This document shows, piece by piece, positions 42,521 to 51,827 of a stretch of 64,000 bases of DNA. Position numbers and translations under genes: made by a program. The stretch is from CAZZBK01 sp964652155 (GTDB lineage: Bacteria; Planctomycetota; Planctomycetia; Pirellulales; PNKZ01). A model generated the notes under the pieces. It worked only from the letters and a program-made list of their open reading frames with translations. It searched no databases and was not told the origin of the DNA. The stretch is taken from the NCBI GenBank assembly GCA_964652155.1, contig CAZZBK010000006.1:33177-97176 (forward strand), read 5' to 3'. Position 1 is the first letter of the stretch; each line of letters begins with the position of its first letter.

Positions 42521-45465
42521 TGTCGATGCGCGCTCCCACGGTCTGGCTGCTGAGCTGTGTCGTGATCTGCCTCGGTGGTGTCGCGCAGGGCGCTCAGGCC
42601 GCCGAGTTCGATCAGGTTCTCAAGCCGTTGCTGACCGCGAAGTGCGTGAAGTGTCATGGGGCACGCGAGTCGCAAGGAAAAATCAATTTCCAGGCCTTCA
42701 CCTCGGCCGAACGACTGTTGGCTCAACCTGAGTTGATCCAGCGGATGCTCGAAGCGATCGACACCCAGGACATGCCCCCCGAGAGCGAGCCGCCGTTGGA
42801 CTCGCAGGATCGTTCACGGTTGTTGGCGGCGCTCAAGTCGCTGCTGCGGCAATCAGCGGCCCTGGTCGAGCGCGGACGAACGCCGCTGCATCGTCTCAAT
42901 CGCTTCCAGTACAACAACGCGGTCCGCGATCTGTTTCAGCTCAACCGCGATATCTTTGAATTGCCGGAAAAACTGCTGACGCGACTGGATCGTTATGTCC
43001 CCTCCGTCACGGGCAAAATGCCAGACCGTGTCAACGTGGTCTCGCAGGCGTTGAATCCTCCCGCGGGCCTGTCGGGCGTGCAGGCGTTTCCGAAAGATCT
43101 TCGCGCGGAACATGGCTTCGACAATCAGGCCAACAAGCTGACGCTCTCTCCGTTATTGCTCGATGCCTTCTTGCGGCTCAGCGTGTCGATCGTCGAAAGT
43201 CCCGATTTCAACCCCAAGACGGTCGGCATTTGGGAGGAGTTCTTTCAACAACCCGCCGACGGCTTGAACACGGAAGCGGAAATCCAACGGCGGCTGCGAA
43301 AGTTCCTGCGGCTAGCCTTTCGCGGTCCGATTGATGAGCCAACGCTGCAGCGGTATGCGTCCTACGCTGCCCAGAAAATGCGGCAAGGCCTGTCGTTTAC
43401 CGAGAGCATGAAGAAGGTCGCGTCGGCCGCCTTGTGCTCGCCGATGTTCCTCTACCAATCGTCGGGAGTCGACGGCGCGGCGCGAGCGTATGAACTGGCG
43501 ACGCGATTGTCGTTGTTCCTCTGGGCCAGCATCCCGGACGAACAGCTCCTCGACCTGGCTCAACAAGGCGAACTGGGGCGTCCCGAGGTGCTGCAAAAGA
43601 CCCTCGCGCGAATGCTCGCGGATCGCAAGATCGAGCGATTCCTGGACACTTTTCCAGCGCAATGGATGCAGCTGGAGAACCTGCTGGCCGTGACACCCGA
43701 CCCACAAAAGAGCCGCTATTTCAGCCTGGATGAGAGCTACCCCGCGAGTTTGCAAATGCTGGTCGAGCCGTTGCTGCTATTCGACGCGGTGTTTGTTGAG
43801 AATCGTCCTGTCGTGGATTTGCTCGCGCCGGCGTTTAGTTACCGCAGCGCGTTGCTGCGCGATTGGTATGAGTCCGACTTCCAACCACGGCAAGTGGATG
43901 CCCAACAGGTGATCGCCAAGAATCAAGAACTTCACCAGCGGCGAAAACAGTTGGAAGCGACTCTTGCATCCGCCCAGGCCGAGATCGATGCGCTGCTCAA
44001 TCCCGCGCGCGAACGACGCATCGCCGACTGGAAACTACGGCACGGTGACAAGCCCGTGGTCGAACTGAAACCCTACGCTGCCTGGGAATTCAACGGCGAC
44101 TTGAAAGACTCGCGCAGCGCGCTCGACCTCACGGCGCATGGCAAGGTCCTGTTCCGCGACGGCAGCGTGATCTTGAAAGGCGCATATTTGGAGAGCAAGC
44201 CGCTGCCCATCGACCTGCGGGCCAAGACGCTCGAAGTCTGGTTTCAGCTGGCCGATGTCAACCAGCGCGGCGGCGGTGTCATGGGCATTCAAGGACCCAA
44301 GGACTTTGACTCGATCGTGCTGGGCGAACGCAAACCGCAGCATTGGATCTCGGGCAGCAACGGCTTCAGTCGCACGGAAGACTTTCCTGACTCGATCGCC
44401 GAAACGAGCGTCAATCAACGCCTGCACCTGGCGATGGTCTACACGGCAGACGGCACAACCACGCTCTATCGCAATGGCACGCCGTACGGCAAGCCGTTTC
44501 GCAAAGGGTCCACGACCTTTCCGAAGGACAAAAGTTCGATCCTGTTCGGCCTGCGGCATCTCCCTCCCGGCGGCAACAAACATTTGTCAGTCAGCGTCGA
44601 TCGCGCTCGGCTCTACGATCGCCCGTTGTCGGCCCGCGAGGTTGCAGCCTCGTTCAGCGGCACGGGTTGGTATTTTTCCGAACCCGAGTTGCTTGCCGAA
44701 CTCACCGAGCCGCAGCGGCAACAACTTGCCGCCGCACAAAAAACACTTACCCAGGCCACGGCCGACCTGGCTCAGGTTCCTCCGCCATACGATTTGAAGA
44801 CGCTGCGCCAAGAGGCGCAGCGACAGCTCGACGACCAGGTTCGCGCCAAGTTGCGCTCGACCGTCTTCGAGCGCGTGGCCACAAGCGATCCGCGCTACGG
44901 TGGCGTCATCACCAATGCAGCCGTGCTGAGCATGACGTCCGGGCCGCTCCGAACCCAGCCGATTGCTCGCGGAGCTTGGGTCATCGAAGTGATCTTCAAC
45001 GACCCACCTCCTCCGCCTCCGAACGATGTCCCGCCCTTAAAAGAAGACGACACGGCCAACCGGACCATTCGCGAGCAATTCGCCGCGCACCGCGCCAACC
45101 CGTCGTGTGCCGGTTGCCACGCGCGAATCGACCCACTGGGTTTCGCCCTGGAGAATTTCGACATCACGGGCCGGTGGCGAGACCGTTACGAGAACGGCAA
45201 ACCGGTCGATGCCAGCGGCACGCTCCTGCGGCAGTACACGTTTGCCGGAGCCGTGGGGTTCAAGGAATCATTGGTCAAAGAGCAACAGCGATTCGCGCGA
45301 GCGTTCACGGCCCATCTGTTGCGATTTGCCTTGTCGCGAGAATTAAGTCCCGCCGACACTCTCGCGATCGATGCAATGGTCAGCAAGACCGCCGACGAGG
45401 GCTTCCGGCTGCAATCGCTCCTTCGCGAGATCGTGTCGAGCGAGAGCTTTTTGCAAAACCATTGA
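42520..45465 (+). CDS. DUF1592 family cytochrome-containing protein with LamG-like insert
   Basis: The ATG at 42520 overlaps the previous stop and gives 981 residues with a signal peptide. CVKCH is at residues 42-46, DUF1587 (HRLNRFQYNNAVRDLF) follows, and DUF1592 (YELATRLSLFLWASIPDEQ) lies at about 317-390. A coiled-coil-like stretch (residues 460-503, NQELHQRRKQLEATLASAQ) and a LamG/concanavalin-type domain (about 517-705, AAWEFNGDLKDSRSALDL) are inserted. DUF1588 (YGGVITNAAVLSMTSGP) follows, with CAGCHARIDPLG and DUF1585. The insert makes it about 130 residues longer than the other two copies and suggests a built-in carbohydrate- or ligand-binding module. Confidence 0.9.
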   Translation: MSMRAPTVWLLSCVVICLGGVAQGAQAAEFDQVLKPLLTAKCVKCHGARESQGKINFQAFTSAERLLAQPELIQRMLEAIDTQDMPPESEPPLDSQDRSRLLAALKSLLRQSAALVERGRTPLHRLNRFQYNNAVRDLFQLNRDIFELPEKLLTRLDRYVPSVTGKMPDRVNVVSQALNPPAGLSGVQAFPKDLRAEHGFDNQANKLTLSPLLLDAFLRLSVSIVESPDFNPKTVGIWEEFFQQPADGLNTEAEIQRRLRKFLRLAFRGPIDEPTLQRYASYAAQKMRQGLSFTESMKKVASAALCSPMFLYQSSGVDGAARAYELATRLSLFLWASIPDEQLLDLAQQGELGRPEVLQKTLARMLADRKIERFLDTFPAQWMQLENLLAVTPDPQKSRYFSLDESYPASLQMLVEPLLLFDAVFVENRPVVDLLAPAFSYRSALLRDWYESDFQPRQVDAQQVIAKNQELHQRRKQLEATLASAQAEIDALLNPARERRIADWKLRHGDKPVVELKPYAAWEFNGDLKDSRSALDLTAHGKVLFRDGSVILKGAYLESKPLPIDLRAKTLEVWFQLADVNQRGGGVMGIQGPKDFDSIVLGERKPQHWISGSNGFSRTEDFPDSIAETSVNQRLHLAMVYTADGTTTLYRNGTPYGKPFRKGSTTFPKDKSSILFGLRHLPPGGNKHLSVSVDRARLYDRPLSAREVAASFSGTGWYFSEPELLAELTEPQRQQLAAAQKTLTQATADLAQVPPPYDLKTLRQEAQRQLDDQVRAKLRSTVFERVATSDPRYGGVITNAAVLSMTSGPLRTQPIARGAWVIEVIFNDPPPPPPNDVPPLKEDDTANRTIREQFAAHRANPSCAGCHARIDPLGFALENFDITGRWRDRYENGKPVDASGTLLRQYTFAGAVGFKESLVKEQQRFARAFTAHLLRFALSRELSPADTLAIDAMVSKTADEGFRLQSLLREIVSSESFLQNH

Positions 45466-45470
45466 TACGC

Positions 45471-46265
45471 TCACTCAGGTGTTTGCCTCGCGCCACGTTG
45501 CCAGCGCTCGACAAACGCCCGATAGTCGTCGGGGGTGTCGATGCCAATGCTCGGCTCGTCCACAATACCGACGATGATCGCGTGCCCCGCGTGCAGCACG
45601 CGCAGTTGTTCGAGCTTTTCGATCCGCTCCAGATCGCATGGCGGCAACGAGGCGAGTTGCAACAGGAAATCGCGCCGGTAGGCGTAGAGCCCCAAGTGCT
45701 GCAAGAACCGCGGCGGTTCGGCAGAGAGCAGGGCGTCGTCCCACTCGCGCGGATGCGGGATCACGCTACGGCTGAAATACAGCGCCCGCGACCGGGCGTC
45801 GCACACCACTTTGACACACCCCGGGTCGATGAGCTTGCAGCGCTCGCGAATCGGCGTGGCGAGCGTGGCCATTTGGACGTCGGGATTCTGTTCGAGCAAT
45901 TGCACGGCCAGATCGATCGTTTCGCCCGAGAGTTCCGGTTCATCCCCTTGCACATTCACGAAGATGTCGATGTCCGCGCGTCGACTGGCCACCTCGGCCA
46001 CGCGATCGGTGCCGCTCTGGCAGTCGACGCTCGTCATCTCGGCCACGCCGCCAAAGCCGCGCACCTCGTGCAGGATTTGCTCATGATCGGTGGCCACGAC
46101 GATGCCGAGCGGCTTGCGTGCCCGACGGGCCGACTCAAACGTGTGCTGAATGAGCGTCTTGCCCGTCTCGCGCAGCAGCAGCTTGCGTGGCAGCCGCGTG
46201 CTTTGGAGCCGCGCGGGGATGACGATGAGGGACGAAGGTTGCGTGACGCGGGGTGAGGAGGACAC
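45471..46265 (-). CDS. kdsB: 3-deoxy-manno-octulosonate cytidylyltransferase
   Basis: This 264-residue enzyme starts at a GTG (46265) with AAGGA 8 bp upstream. It couples KDO to CMP for lipopolysaccharide core assembly, in the cytoplasm. Family blocks are VIPARLQSTRLPRKLL (nucleotide binding), VATDHEQI, MTSVDCQSGTDRVAEVA and NVQGDEPEL. The C-terminus has GLYAYRRDFLLQLASLPP and GIDTPDDYRAF. This implies a KDO-containing outer-membrane glycolipid. It follows the octahaem cytochrome gene by 11 bp on the same strand and is convergent with the LamG-DUF1592 gene (5 bp apart). Confidence 0.93.
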   Translation of the reverse strand: MSSSPRVTQPSSLIVIPARLQSTRLPRKLLLRETGKTLIQHTFESARRARKPLGIVVATDHEQILHEVRGFGGVAEMTSVDCQSGTDRVAEVASRRADIDIFVNVQGDEPELSGETIDLAVQLLEQNPDVQMATLATPIRERCKLIDPGCVKVVCDARSRALYFSRSVIPHPREWDDALLSAEPPRFLQHLGLYAYRRDFLLQLASLPPCDLERIEKLEQLRVLHAGHAIIVGIVDEPSIGIDTPDDYRAFVERWQRGARQTPE

Positions 46266-46276
46266 AGTACGGTTCC

Positions 46277-48610
46277 TTACGGAGGGACGGGGCCTGCCGA
46301 TTTCGACCGTTGTAGCTGCGCGCCGATCTGCTGCAAGAGCCGCTGCTGCGACGGATCGAGCGCCACCAACCGCTGCGCGCTCTCGAATGCCTCGACCCAG
46401 CGTTTTTGTTCGGCGTACAGCAAGGTCAGCGCCAGCCGGGGGTCGACCATGCCGATGTCCAGTTCGCAGGCGCGGCGCAGGACCCCCTCGGCCTCGATCA
46501 GTTGCCCCGACTGCTGCAGCGCCAGAGCGAGGTTGTACTGCATGCGGGCGTTGCGTGGCGATAATCTCGTGGCCTCTCGCAATGGCTCGATTGCGTCATG
46601 GACGCGCGACTCGGCCAGCAGCAAGCCGAGCGAGTAGTGGGCCGCGTCCCAATCGGGACGCAGCTTGATGACCTCGCGGTACAAGCGTTCCGCTTCGGTC
46701 GAGTTCTGCCGCTGATGTTCGAGCATGGCCAGGTTGACCCGCGCGGGGATCGACAGCTCATCCAGCCGCAGTGCCGTGCGGTACTCGCTAATCGCGTCGT
46801 CCGTGCGTCCCAGGTTCTCGCGCACGATGCCGATCGCCATGTGGGCGTCGGCGCGGTCGTCGCTCTCGCGCTGGCCGGCTTCCCATTCGGCCAAGACCAC
46901 GTTGAACTTGGCGAGTTGCTGTTGATCGAGCAGCGCCAAGGGGACTCGCGCCAGAATGCGAGCGGCCTCGGTGCGCACGCCGCGCACGGGGTCGTCGAGC
47001 AGCGGCACCAGACGATCGCGCAGCTTGGCGGCCTGCCCCTCGGAAAACTCTCGCGGCAACTCCATGCTTCGCACGGCGGCGATTCGCACCTGCGGCTCTT
47101 GGTCGCCAAGCATCGCGATGACCAAATCGCGGGCGGCGTCGGTGGAGTAGTTGCCCAGCAGCGACAAGGCGCTCGCCCGGACGTAGCCACCGACCGCCTT
47201 GGCCCGATCGGACTCTTGGCCCCCTTGGACGATGCGGCGCAGCAGGACTTCCCCTTCGGGGCGTAAATCGCGACCGGCCGCGATGGCCTCGCCGTAGTGG
47301 GGTTGCCGATGGCGTTTGTTCGGATACCACTCGACGATCTTTTGGCTCAATTGCTCGTCGGTGTAAATTAGCGGCTGGTCGTCTTTCTTGGCGAGCTGTT
47401 TCGCGTCCTTGGCATGACACGCTTGGCAGGCGTTGGGGGTGCCGAGCTTGACGCTCAGATCGGGGCGCGGCACGCGCAGGCTGTGATCGCGCCGCGGGTC
47501 GACGACCATGTAGTGCTTCACCGGCATATGACACTCGACGCACTGCGCAGCCTGCGTGCCCTGCGCGTGGCGATGATGGGCCGGCGAGTCGTAATTACCC
47601 TTGGCGAGCGTGTGACAACGCACGCACAACTGATTGCCGGGCAATTTCAACTTGGTCGAGTGCGGGTCGTGGCAGTCGCTGCAGCGGACGTTCTCGCGAT
47701 GCATGCGGCTCTGCAAGAACGAGCCGTACTCATAATCCTCTTCGAGAATTTGTCCGTCGGCATGATACTCGCGACCGTTGAGGAGCGTGGGTTCGTAATA
47801 GTCTAAGAACTCGCGGCCCGGATGGTAGTTGGCATGGACAATGCGCCGCCGGGCATGGCACTTGGCGCAGGTCTCGACCTCGTGCTTGCTGCTCGCGCTC
47901 TTGAGCGGCGCCAGGCCGTGGCCGTGGTTGCGATCCCAAAACAACGAGCGCGACTTGACCAGATCAATGTGCAACGAGCCCGGCCCGTGACACGCCTCAC
48001 AGCTCACGTCGATTTCGGACCAGGTGGTGTGAAACGTGTTGCTGGCCAGATCGTAATGCTTCTGCAAGTTGGTCGAGTGGCAATCGGCGCACATGAAGTT
48101 CCAGTTCTGCGCCGGCCGCGTCCAGTGCAACTCGTCGGTGTGCGGAATCTTCTCGTTCGGATAGAGATGGAACCAGCGTTTGCCCAGCGTGTCCCAGGCG
48201 ATCGACAGCACCTGCACGCGGCCGTCGGCGAATTCGACCATGTACTGCTGCAAAGGCCGAACGCCGAAGACATACTTGATGGGAAATTTTTCCAGTTCCC
48301 CCTGCGCGTTGTCGGTGGTGATGTAAAACGCATCCCCCTCGCGGGTCATCGTCGAGGTGACACCGAAATGGGTGAACGGTTGGTTCGCGAAGTTGCCGAG
48401 CACCGTCGAGGGCGTCGCCAAATCCATCGCCAGGTCATGATCCGAGCCGGTCCAGTGTTGGGTCTGCTCGGCGTGGCAGCTCGCACAGGAGTTGCGGCCC
48501 ACAAAATTCATGGGCGTGTCGAGCGGGTATGCCCACCACCAGTCGACCGCCGCACAAACTCCGGCCAGAGCGACACAGGCCAGCAACGTGATGAGCAACG
48601 GTCGGGGCAT
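46277..48610 (-). CDS. Octahaem c-type cytochrome with HEAT and TPR repeats
   Basis: The ATG at 48610 gives 777 residues with a signal-anchor-like start (MPRPLLITLLACVALAGVCA). Eight CxxCH motifs are visible (CASCH, CADCH, CEACH, CAKCH, CSDCH, CVRCH, CVECH, CQACH) between residues 42 and about 400, resembling NrfA/cytochrome-c554-type multihaem domains. HEAT-like repeats follow (about 460-560, VIAMLGDQEPQVRIAAVRSM), then TPR repeats (about 560-760, NLGRTDDAISEYRTALRL). It is probably a periplasmic electron carrier or reductase with a protein-binding C-terminal scaffold. It lies 11 bp both after the upstream helical protein and before kdsB. The fusion is characteristic of planctomycetes but its substrate is unknown. 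Confidence 0.9.
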   Translation of the reverse strand: MPRPLLITLLACVALAGVCAAVDWWWAYPLDTPMNFVGRNSCASCHAEQTQHWTGSDHDLAMDLATPSTVLGNFANQPFTHFGVTSTMTREGDAFYITTDNAQGELEKFPIKYVFGVRPLQQYMVEFADGRVQVLSIAWDTLGKRWFHLYPNEKIPHTDELHWTRPAQNWNFMCADCHSTNLQKHYDLASNTFHTTWSEIDVSCEACHGPGSLHIDLVKSRSLFWDRNHGHGLAPLKSASSKHEVETCAKCHARRRIVHANYHPGREFLDYYEPTLLNGREYHADGQILEEDYEYGSFLQSRMHRENVRCSDCHDPHSTKLKLPGNQLCVRCHTLAKGNYDSPAHHRHAQGTQAAQCVECHMPVKHYMVVDPRRDHSLRVPRPDLSVKLGTPNACQACHAKDAKQLAKKDDQPLIYTDEQLSQKIVEWYPNKRHRQPHYGEAIAAGRDLRPEGEVLLRRIVQGGQESDRAKAVGGYVRASALSLLGNYSTDAARDLVIAMLGDQEPQVRIAAVRSMELPREFSEGQAAKLRDRLVPLLDDPVRGVRTEAARILARVPLALLDQQQLAKFNVVLAEWEAGQRESDDRADAHMAIGIVRENLGRTDDAISEYRTALRLDELSIPARVNLAMLEHQRQNSTEAERLYREVIKLRPDWDAAHYSLGLLLAESRVHDAIEPLREATRLSPRNARMQYNLALALQQSGQLIEAEGVLRRACELDIGMVDPRLALTLLYAEQKRWVEAFESAQRLVALDPSQQRLLQQIGAQLQRSKSAGPVPP

Positions 48611-48621
48611 GAGCACAACTC

Positions 48622-49788
48622 TTAGGCCTGCTTGGCCGACGCGGCTTGCTCGACCAGCGCGGCGGCAAAGCCCACGATATCACCGCGCTCGCGAGCCACA
48701 CGCTGCATGCGATCGTATTGCTGACCGTAATGGGCCATCTCCAACAGCGAGGGGGCTAAGCCCGAACGCTGCGTCCCGGCCGGAATGAGCCGAGCCGTGG
48801 CGTCGATCGCGTCGGCCCAGCGTCCCAGCCGAGACAAGAGACCGACGTAGATTTCGGCCGGGCCGGGGTTGTTCTCTTCCGCCTCGCGGGTCGCGATCGC
48901 CTCGAAGTGCGGCAATGCCTGGTCGAGTTGCTCGCCAAGCAAAGCATGGAAGAACAAGCGGCTGCTGGGATACAAATCCTCGAACGGCGGGTCGCCCGGA
49001 TATTGCAACTGCGGACTCAAGTGGCAACCGTAGGCGGCCAGATCGATCGCCTTGCGCAGCACGGCCGGGTCGTCGACGACGATGGCGAATCGCATGACCG
49101 AACTCAGGTGCGATGTGTCGATATGGTAGTTGTCGTTGGCAAAGAGCCAATCGCGATCGGCGCAAAGTTCGGCGATACTGGCCTCGGCGGGGTTGCTCCC
49201 TTCCTGACGTTGGATGTCCGTGCGCAAACTGTGCGTCAGATCGTTGTGCAAGCGTTCGACGAGCAATGAGGCGACCGCTTGGCGATCTTCCTTGCTGCGC
49301 TGGTTCATTTCGGCATCGTAGGTGGAGATGGCGTTGCACGTTCCCTGGCGCTCGATGAGCAACTCGAAGCCGAGCCGCGGCGCGATGCCTTCGTAGATCG
49401 AAAGTTCGATGATCGTGTCGTAATCCTCTTCAGCATCGAGCTGGCGGAGTGCGTCGGCCACGGTCTTCTTGTCGCCAAGCGGACGCAGATACATCCAGGC
49501 CTGGCGGACATCCCCTTTCTTGAGCAGTTCTTGGCCCACCTCGCGGCAGGCGTCGAGGTACGCGGCCTCGACCTGCGAGCGCTGCGGCTCGGGGAGATCG
49601 TCGAGCCCCTTGGTCACGATGATCGGCAGTCCCAAGCGCTGGCGAGCCTGCATCAGCCGCACGTCGAATAGTTCGTGGAACTTGCCCTCGGCGGCCAGTT
49701 GCTTCGCCAGGGCACCGAGCGCGGCGGCCGGGCCCTGCTGCCGCATATTCGCTTGGAGTTGATCGAACGTGTCGTTGGTGACCGTCAT
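48622..49788 (-). CDS. Helical-repeat protein of unknown function
   Basis: I chose the ATG at 49788 (388 residues); the frame extends to 50022 but the added part is arginine-rich and unlike protein. The sequence is alpha-helical with repeated acidic and hydrophobic spacing, for example AEGKFHELFDVRLMQARQRL at the N-terminus and AEIYVGLLSRLGRWADAID near the C-terminus, the latter TPR-like. No enzymatic motif or signal peptide is seen, so it is cytoplasmic. It lies 11 bp upstream of the octahaem gene and probably heads an operon with it and kdsB. I do not recognise its family. Confidence 0.75.
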   Translation of the reverse strand: MTVTNDTFDQLQANMRQQGPAAALGALAKQLAAEGKFHELFDVRLMQARQRLGLPIIVTKGLDDLPEPQRSQVEAAYLDACREVGQELLKKGDVRQAWMYLRPLGDKKTVADALRQLDAEEDYDTIIELSIYEGIAPRLGFELLIERQGTCNAISTYDAEMNQRSKEDRQAVASLLVERLHNDLTHSLRTDIQRQEGSNPAEASIAELCADRDWLFANDNYHIDTSHLSSVMRFAIVVDDPAVLRKAIDLAAYGCHLSPQLQYPGDPPFEDLYPSSRLFFHALLGEQLDQALPHFEAIATREAEENNPGPAEIYVGLLSRLGRWADAIDATARLIPAGTQRSGLAPSLLEMAHYGQQYDRMQRVARERGDIVGFAAALVEQAASAKQA

Positions 49789-50135
49789 GGGGCGTCTCAA
49801 GGGGCAGGAGTGAAAGTTGCGGGGAACCTCTGATCGTACTGCGGAGAAATCGTGAATCCCAGTAGGCGGCAGCGGAAATGAATTACGAAGGGCGCGCTCA
49901 ATGGCCACCCGGCGGGTGGTTAACCTCGGGATGCCGGTCGATCGCATGGATCGCAATCTTCGCAGACTACTCAGATTAATGCAAATAACCCCTATATGCG
50001 GGTGCCTTGCCTTAACCAGCAAACTTTACCTAATCCCATCAACCGGATTGCGCCGAATAGAACGAACGGAGAGCCGCATTTTCCGGCCCAAGGTGGACGG
50101 ATTCTGCGCAAGACGCGAGCCAAGGATAAGTAATC
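49789..50135. other. 347-bp intergenic region between divergent genes
   Basis: It separates the helical-repeat gene (minus) and the Tad secretin gene (plus), so promoters for both are expected. A 15-bp palindrome (CCACCCGGCGGGTGG, 49905-49919) and AT-richer sequence at 49970-50040 are seen. AAGGATAAG just before 50136 is the probable ribosome binding site of the secretin gene. No gene or clear promoter pair is recognised. Confidence 0.5.
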
Positions 50136-51782
50136 ATGGATGTAAAAGCGGTTTCGAGGCGCGTGCTATCGTCGGTCCTGTTGTTGGCCCAAGGGCTCAC
50201 GGCGGCTGGGGCGCCTCCGGAAGGAACAACGCCCGCGACGATCACCCCAGTGGCCGCCACTACGGTGCTCAACGCGCCGATCCGTGGTAATGACATTAAG
50301 CCCTCGGCGGAATCGCTGGGCAAAGAGCGGGCTTTCATCTCCGGCATGGCTGATCCCGAGATCCGCATCTCATTGCTGCCGCATCGTTCGAAACTCATTC
50401 GCACCAAGAAAGAAGTGCGTCGCACGTCGATCCTCAACGACAGCGTGGCGGGATTGACGCAGCTGTCGCCGACAGAATTTGAAATCAGCGGCGAACGGCA
50501 AGGTGAGACGGTATTGACGTTCTGGTTTGGTGATCCGCCGAACACCGAGGACGTGTTGCGCTACTTGGTGGTGGTTGGTCCCGACGAGGCGGTCGAGGAG
50601 CAATTGGCCGAGGCGTATCGGCGCGTGGAGGAAAAGCTCAACGAGGCGTTTCCCAACAGTCAAATTCAACTCATACCCGTGGCCGACAAAGTGATCGTTC
50701 GCGGCCAGGCGCGAGACACGGAAGAGTACGAACATATTCTGTCCATTCTACGTGGTCAGGGTGCCACGTCCGGCGACAATGCGTCGGGCAATTTGGGGGG
50801 CGCGACGCCGACGTTGGCTTCGTTACCTGACAGCCAAGGGCTACCCAGCGGTCGCTTGATCAACATGCTCACGGTGCCTGGCGAGCAACAGATTTTGCTC
50901 AAGGTGCGGGTCGCCGAACTCACGCGCACCGCGCTGCGTGAGTTGGGAGTCGATTTTTCGATAGCCAAGGATGGCATCGCCTTGTCGAGCATCCTGGGTA
51001 GTGGCGGCAACATTACCGCCTTGTTCGACAACCAAGACATTTCGCTGTTCTTACGCGCGACGGCGAGCAACGGCAGCACCAGAATTTTGGCCGAACCCAA
51101 CCTTGTGACGCTTAATGGCCAGTCGGCCAGCTTCATTGCGGGTGGTCAATTCGCCGTGCCAACGGCGGTGGGTGTGGGGGGGGTGCAAGCGGCCACAACG
51201 TTCTTTCAGGGCTTTGGCACGCAGTTGTTGTTCACGCCAACCTTGCTAGACAAGGACAGGGTTCGCTTGCAGGTGACCCCCACCTTTAGCACGCTCAACA
51301 ACCAAAACAAGGTCAATGGCATTCCCGGGCTGAATACCCGCAGCGTGAGCACCACGGTGGACATGCGTGCCGGGCAATGGCTGGCGATCGCCGGCTTGAT
51401 TCAAGATCAGCAGGTGGGGACCAGCGTGCGCGTGCCCGGGCTGGGAGATATCCCCATCGTGAGCATGATGTTTGGTCATAACAAGGTGCAGCGCGACGAG
51501 ACCGAGCTGTTGGTGCTGGTGAGCCCCGAGTTGACGCGCCCCATTGAGGCGGATCAACTTCCGCCGCTGCTGCCAGGCATGGAAGTGACCGAGCCGGGCC
51601 CCGGCGCGTTTTATTTGATGGGCATGATCGAAGGTTTTCCGGACATCCATCATCGCAGCACGGTGTTTCCGGGCGTGAACTCGCAGGCTTGGCGCGCGTT
51701 GCAGCAGCAGCGCAAGGCGAATGGCCGCTTTCAGAAGTGTGAAAAGTTCTTCGTCGATGGCGACCACGGATTTTCTCAATAA
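50136..51782 (+). CDS. cpaC: Tad/Flp pilus secretin (CpaC/RcpA type)
   Basis: This 548-residue outer-membrane secretin has a signal peptide (RRVLSSVLLLAQGLTAAGA). The pilus-assembly N-terminal/BON-like region (RSKLIRTKKEVRRTSILND, QLIPVADKVIVRGQARDTEE) precedes the secretin domain. The domain carries EQQILLKVRVAELTRTALRE, ASFIAGGQFAVP, STTVDMRAGQWLAIAGLIQ, VPGLGDIPIVSMMFG and ETELLVLVSPELTRPIE. It should form the pore through which a Flp-type pilus or Tad-secreted fibre leaves the cell. The pilin, the ATPase TadA and the inner-membrane TadB/C genes are not in this window. The lipoprotein gene follows after 45 bp. Confidence 0.9.
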   Translation: MDVKAVSRRVLSSVLLLAQGLTAAGAPPEGTTPATITPVAATTVLNAPIRGNDIKPSAESLGKERAFISGMADPEIRISLLPHRSKLIRTKKEVRRTSILNDSVAGLTQLSPTEFEISGERQGETVLTFWFGDPPNTEDVLRYLVVVGPDEAVEEQLAEAYRRVEEKLNEAFPNSQIQLIPVADKVIVRGQARDTEEYEHILSILRGQGATSGDNASGNLGGATPTLASLPDSQGLPSGRLINMLTVPGEQQILLKVRVAELTRTALRELGVDFSIAKDGIALSSILGSGGNITALFDNQDISLFLRATASNGSTRILAEPNLVTLNGQSASFIAGGQFAVPTAVGVGGVQAATTFFQGFGTQLLFTPTLLDKDRVRLQVTPTFSTLNNQNKVNGIPGLNTRSVSTTVDMRAGQWLAIAGLIQDQQVGTSVRVPGLGDIPIVSMMFGHNKVQRDETELLVLVSPELTRPIEADQLPPLLPGMEVTEPGPGAFYLMGMIEGFPDIHHRSTVFPGVNSQAWRALQQQRKANGRFQKCEKFFVDGDHGFSQ

Positions 51783-51827
51783 CCTCGCGCTCAGCCGCGG
51801 CAGATCTGAAGCATATGGAACAAGCAT

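Noticed and set aside
44667..46256. A 529-codon plus-strand frame across the DUF1592 3' end and kdsB
   Set aside because: It overlaps two well-supported genes, one in another frame and one on the opposite strand.
49905..49919. Palindrome CCACCCGGCGGGTGG as an operator
   Set aside because: It is perfect but short and GC-rich, and no second site or regulator gene nearby supports the idea; mentioned only in the intergenic entry.
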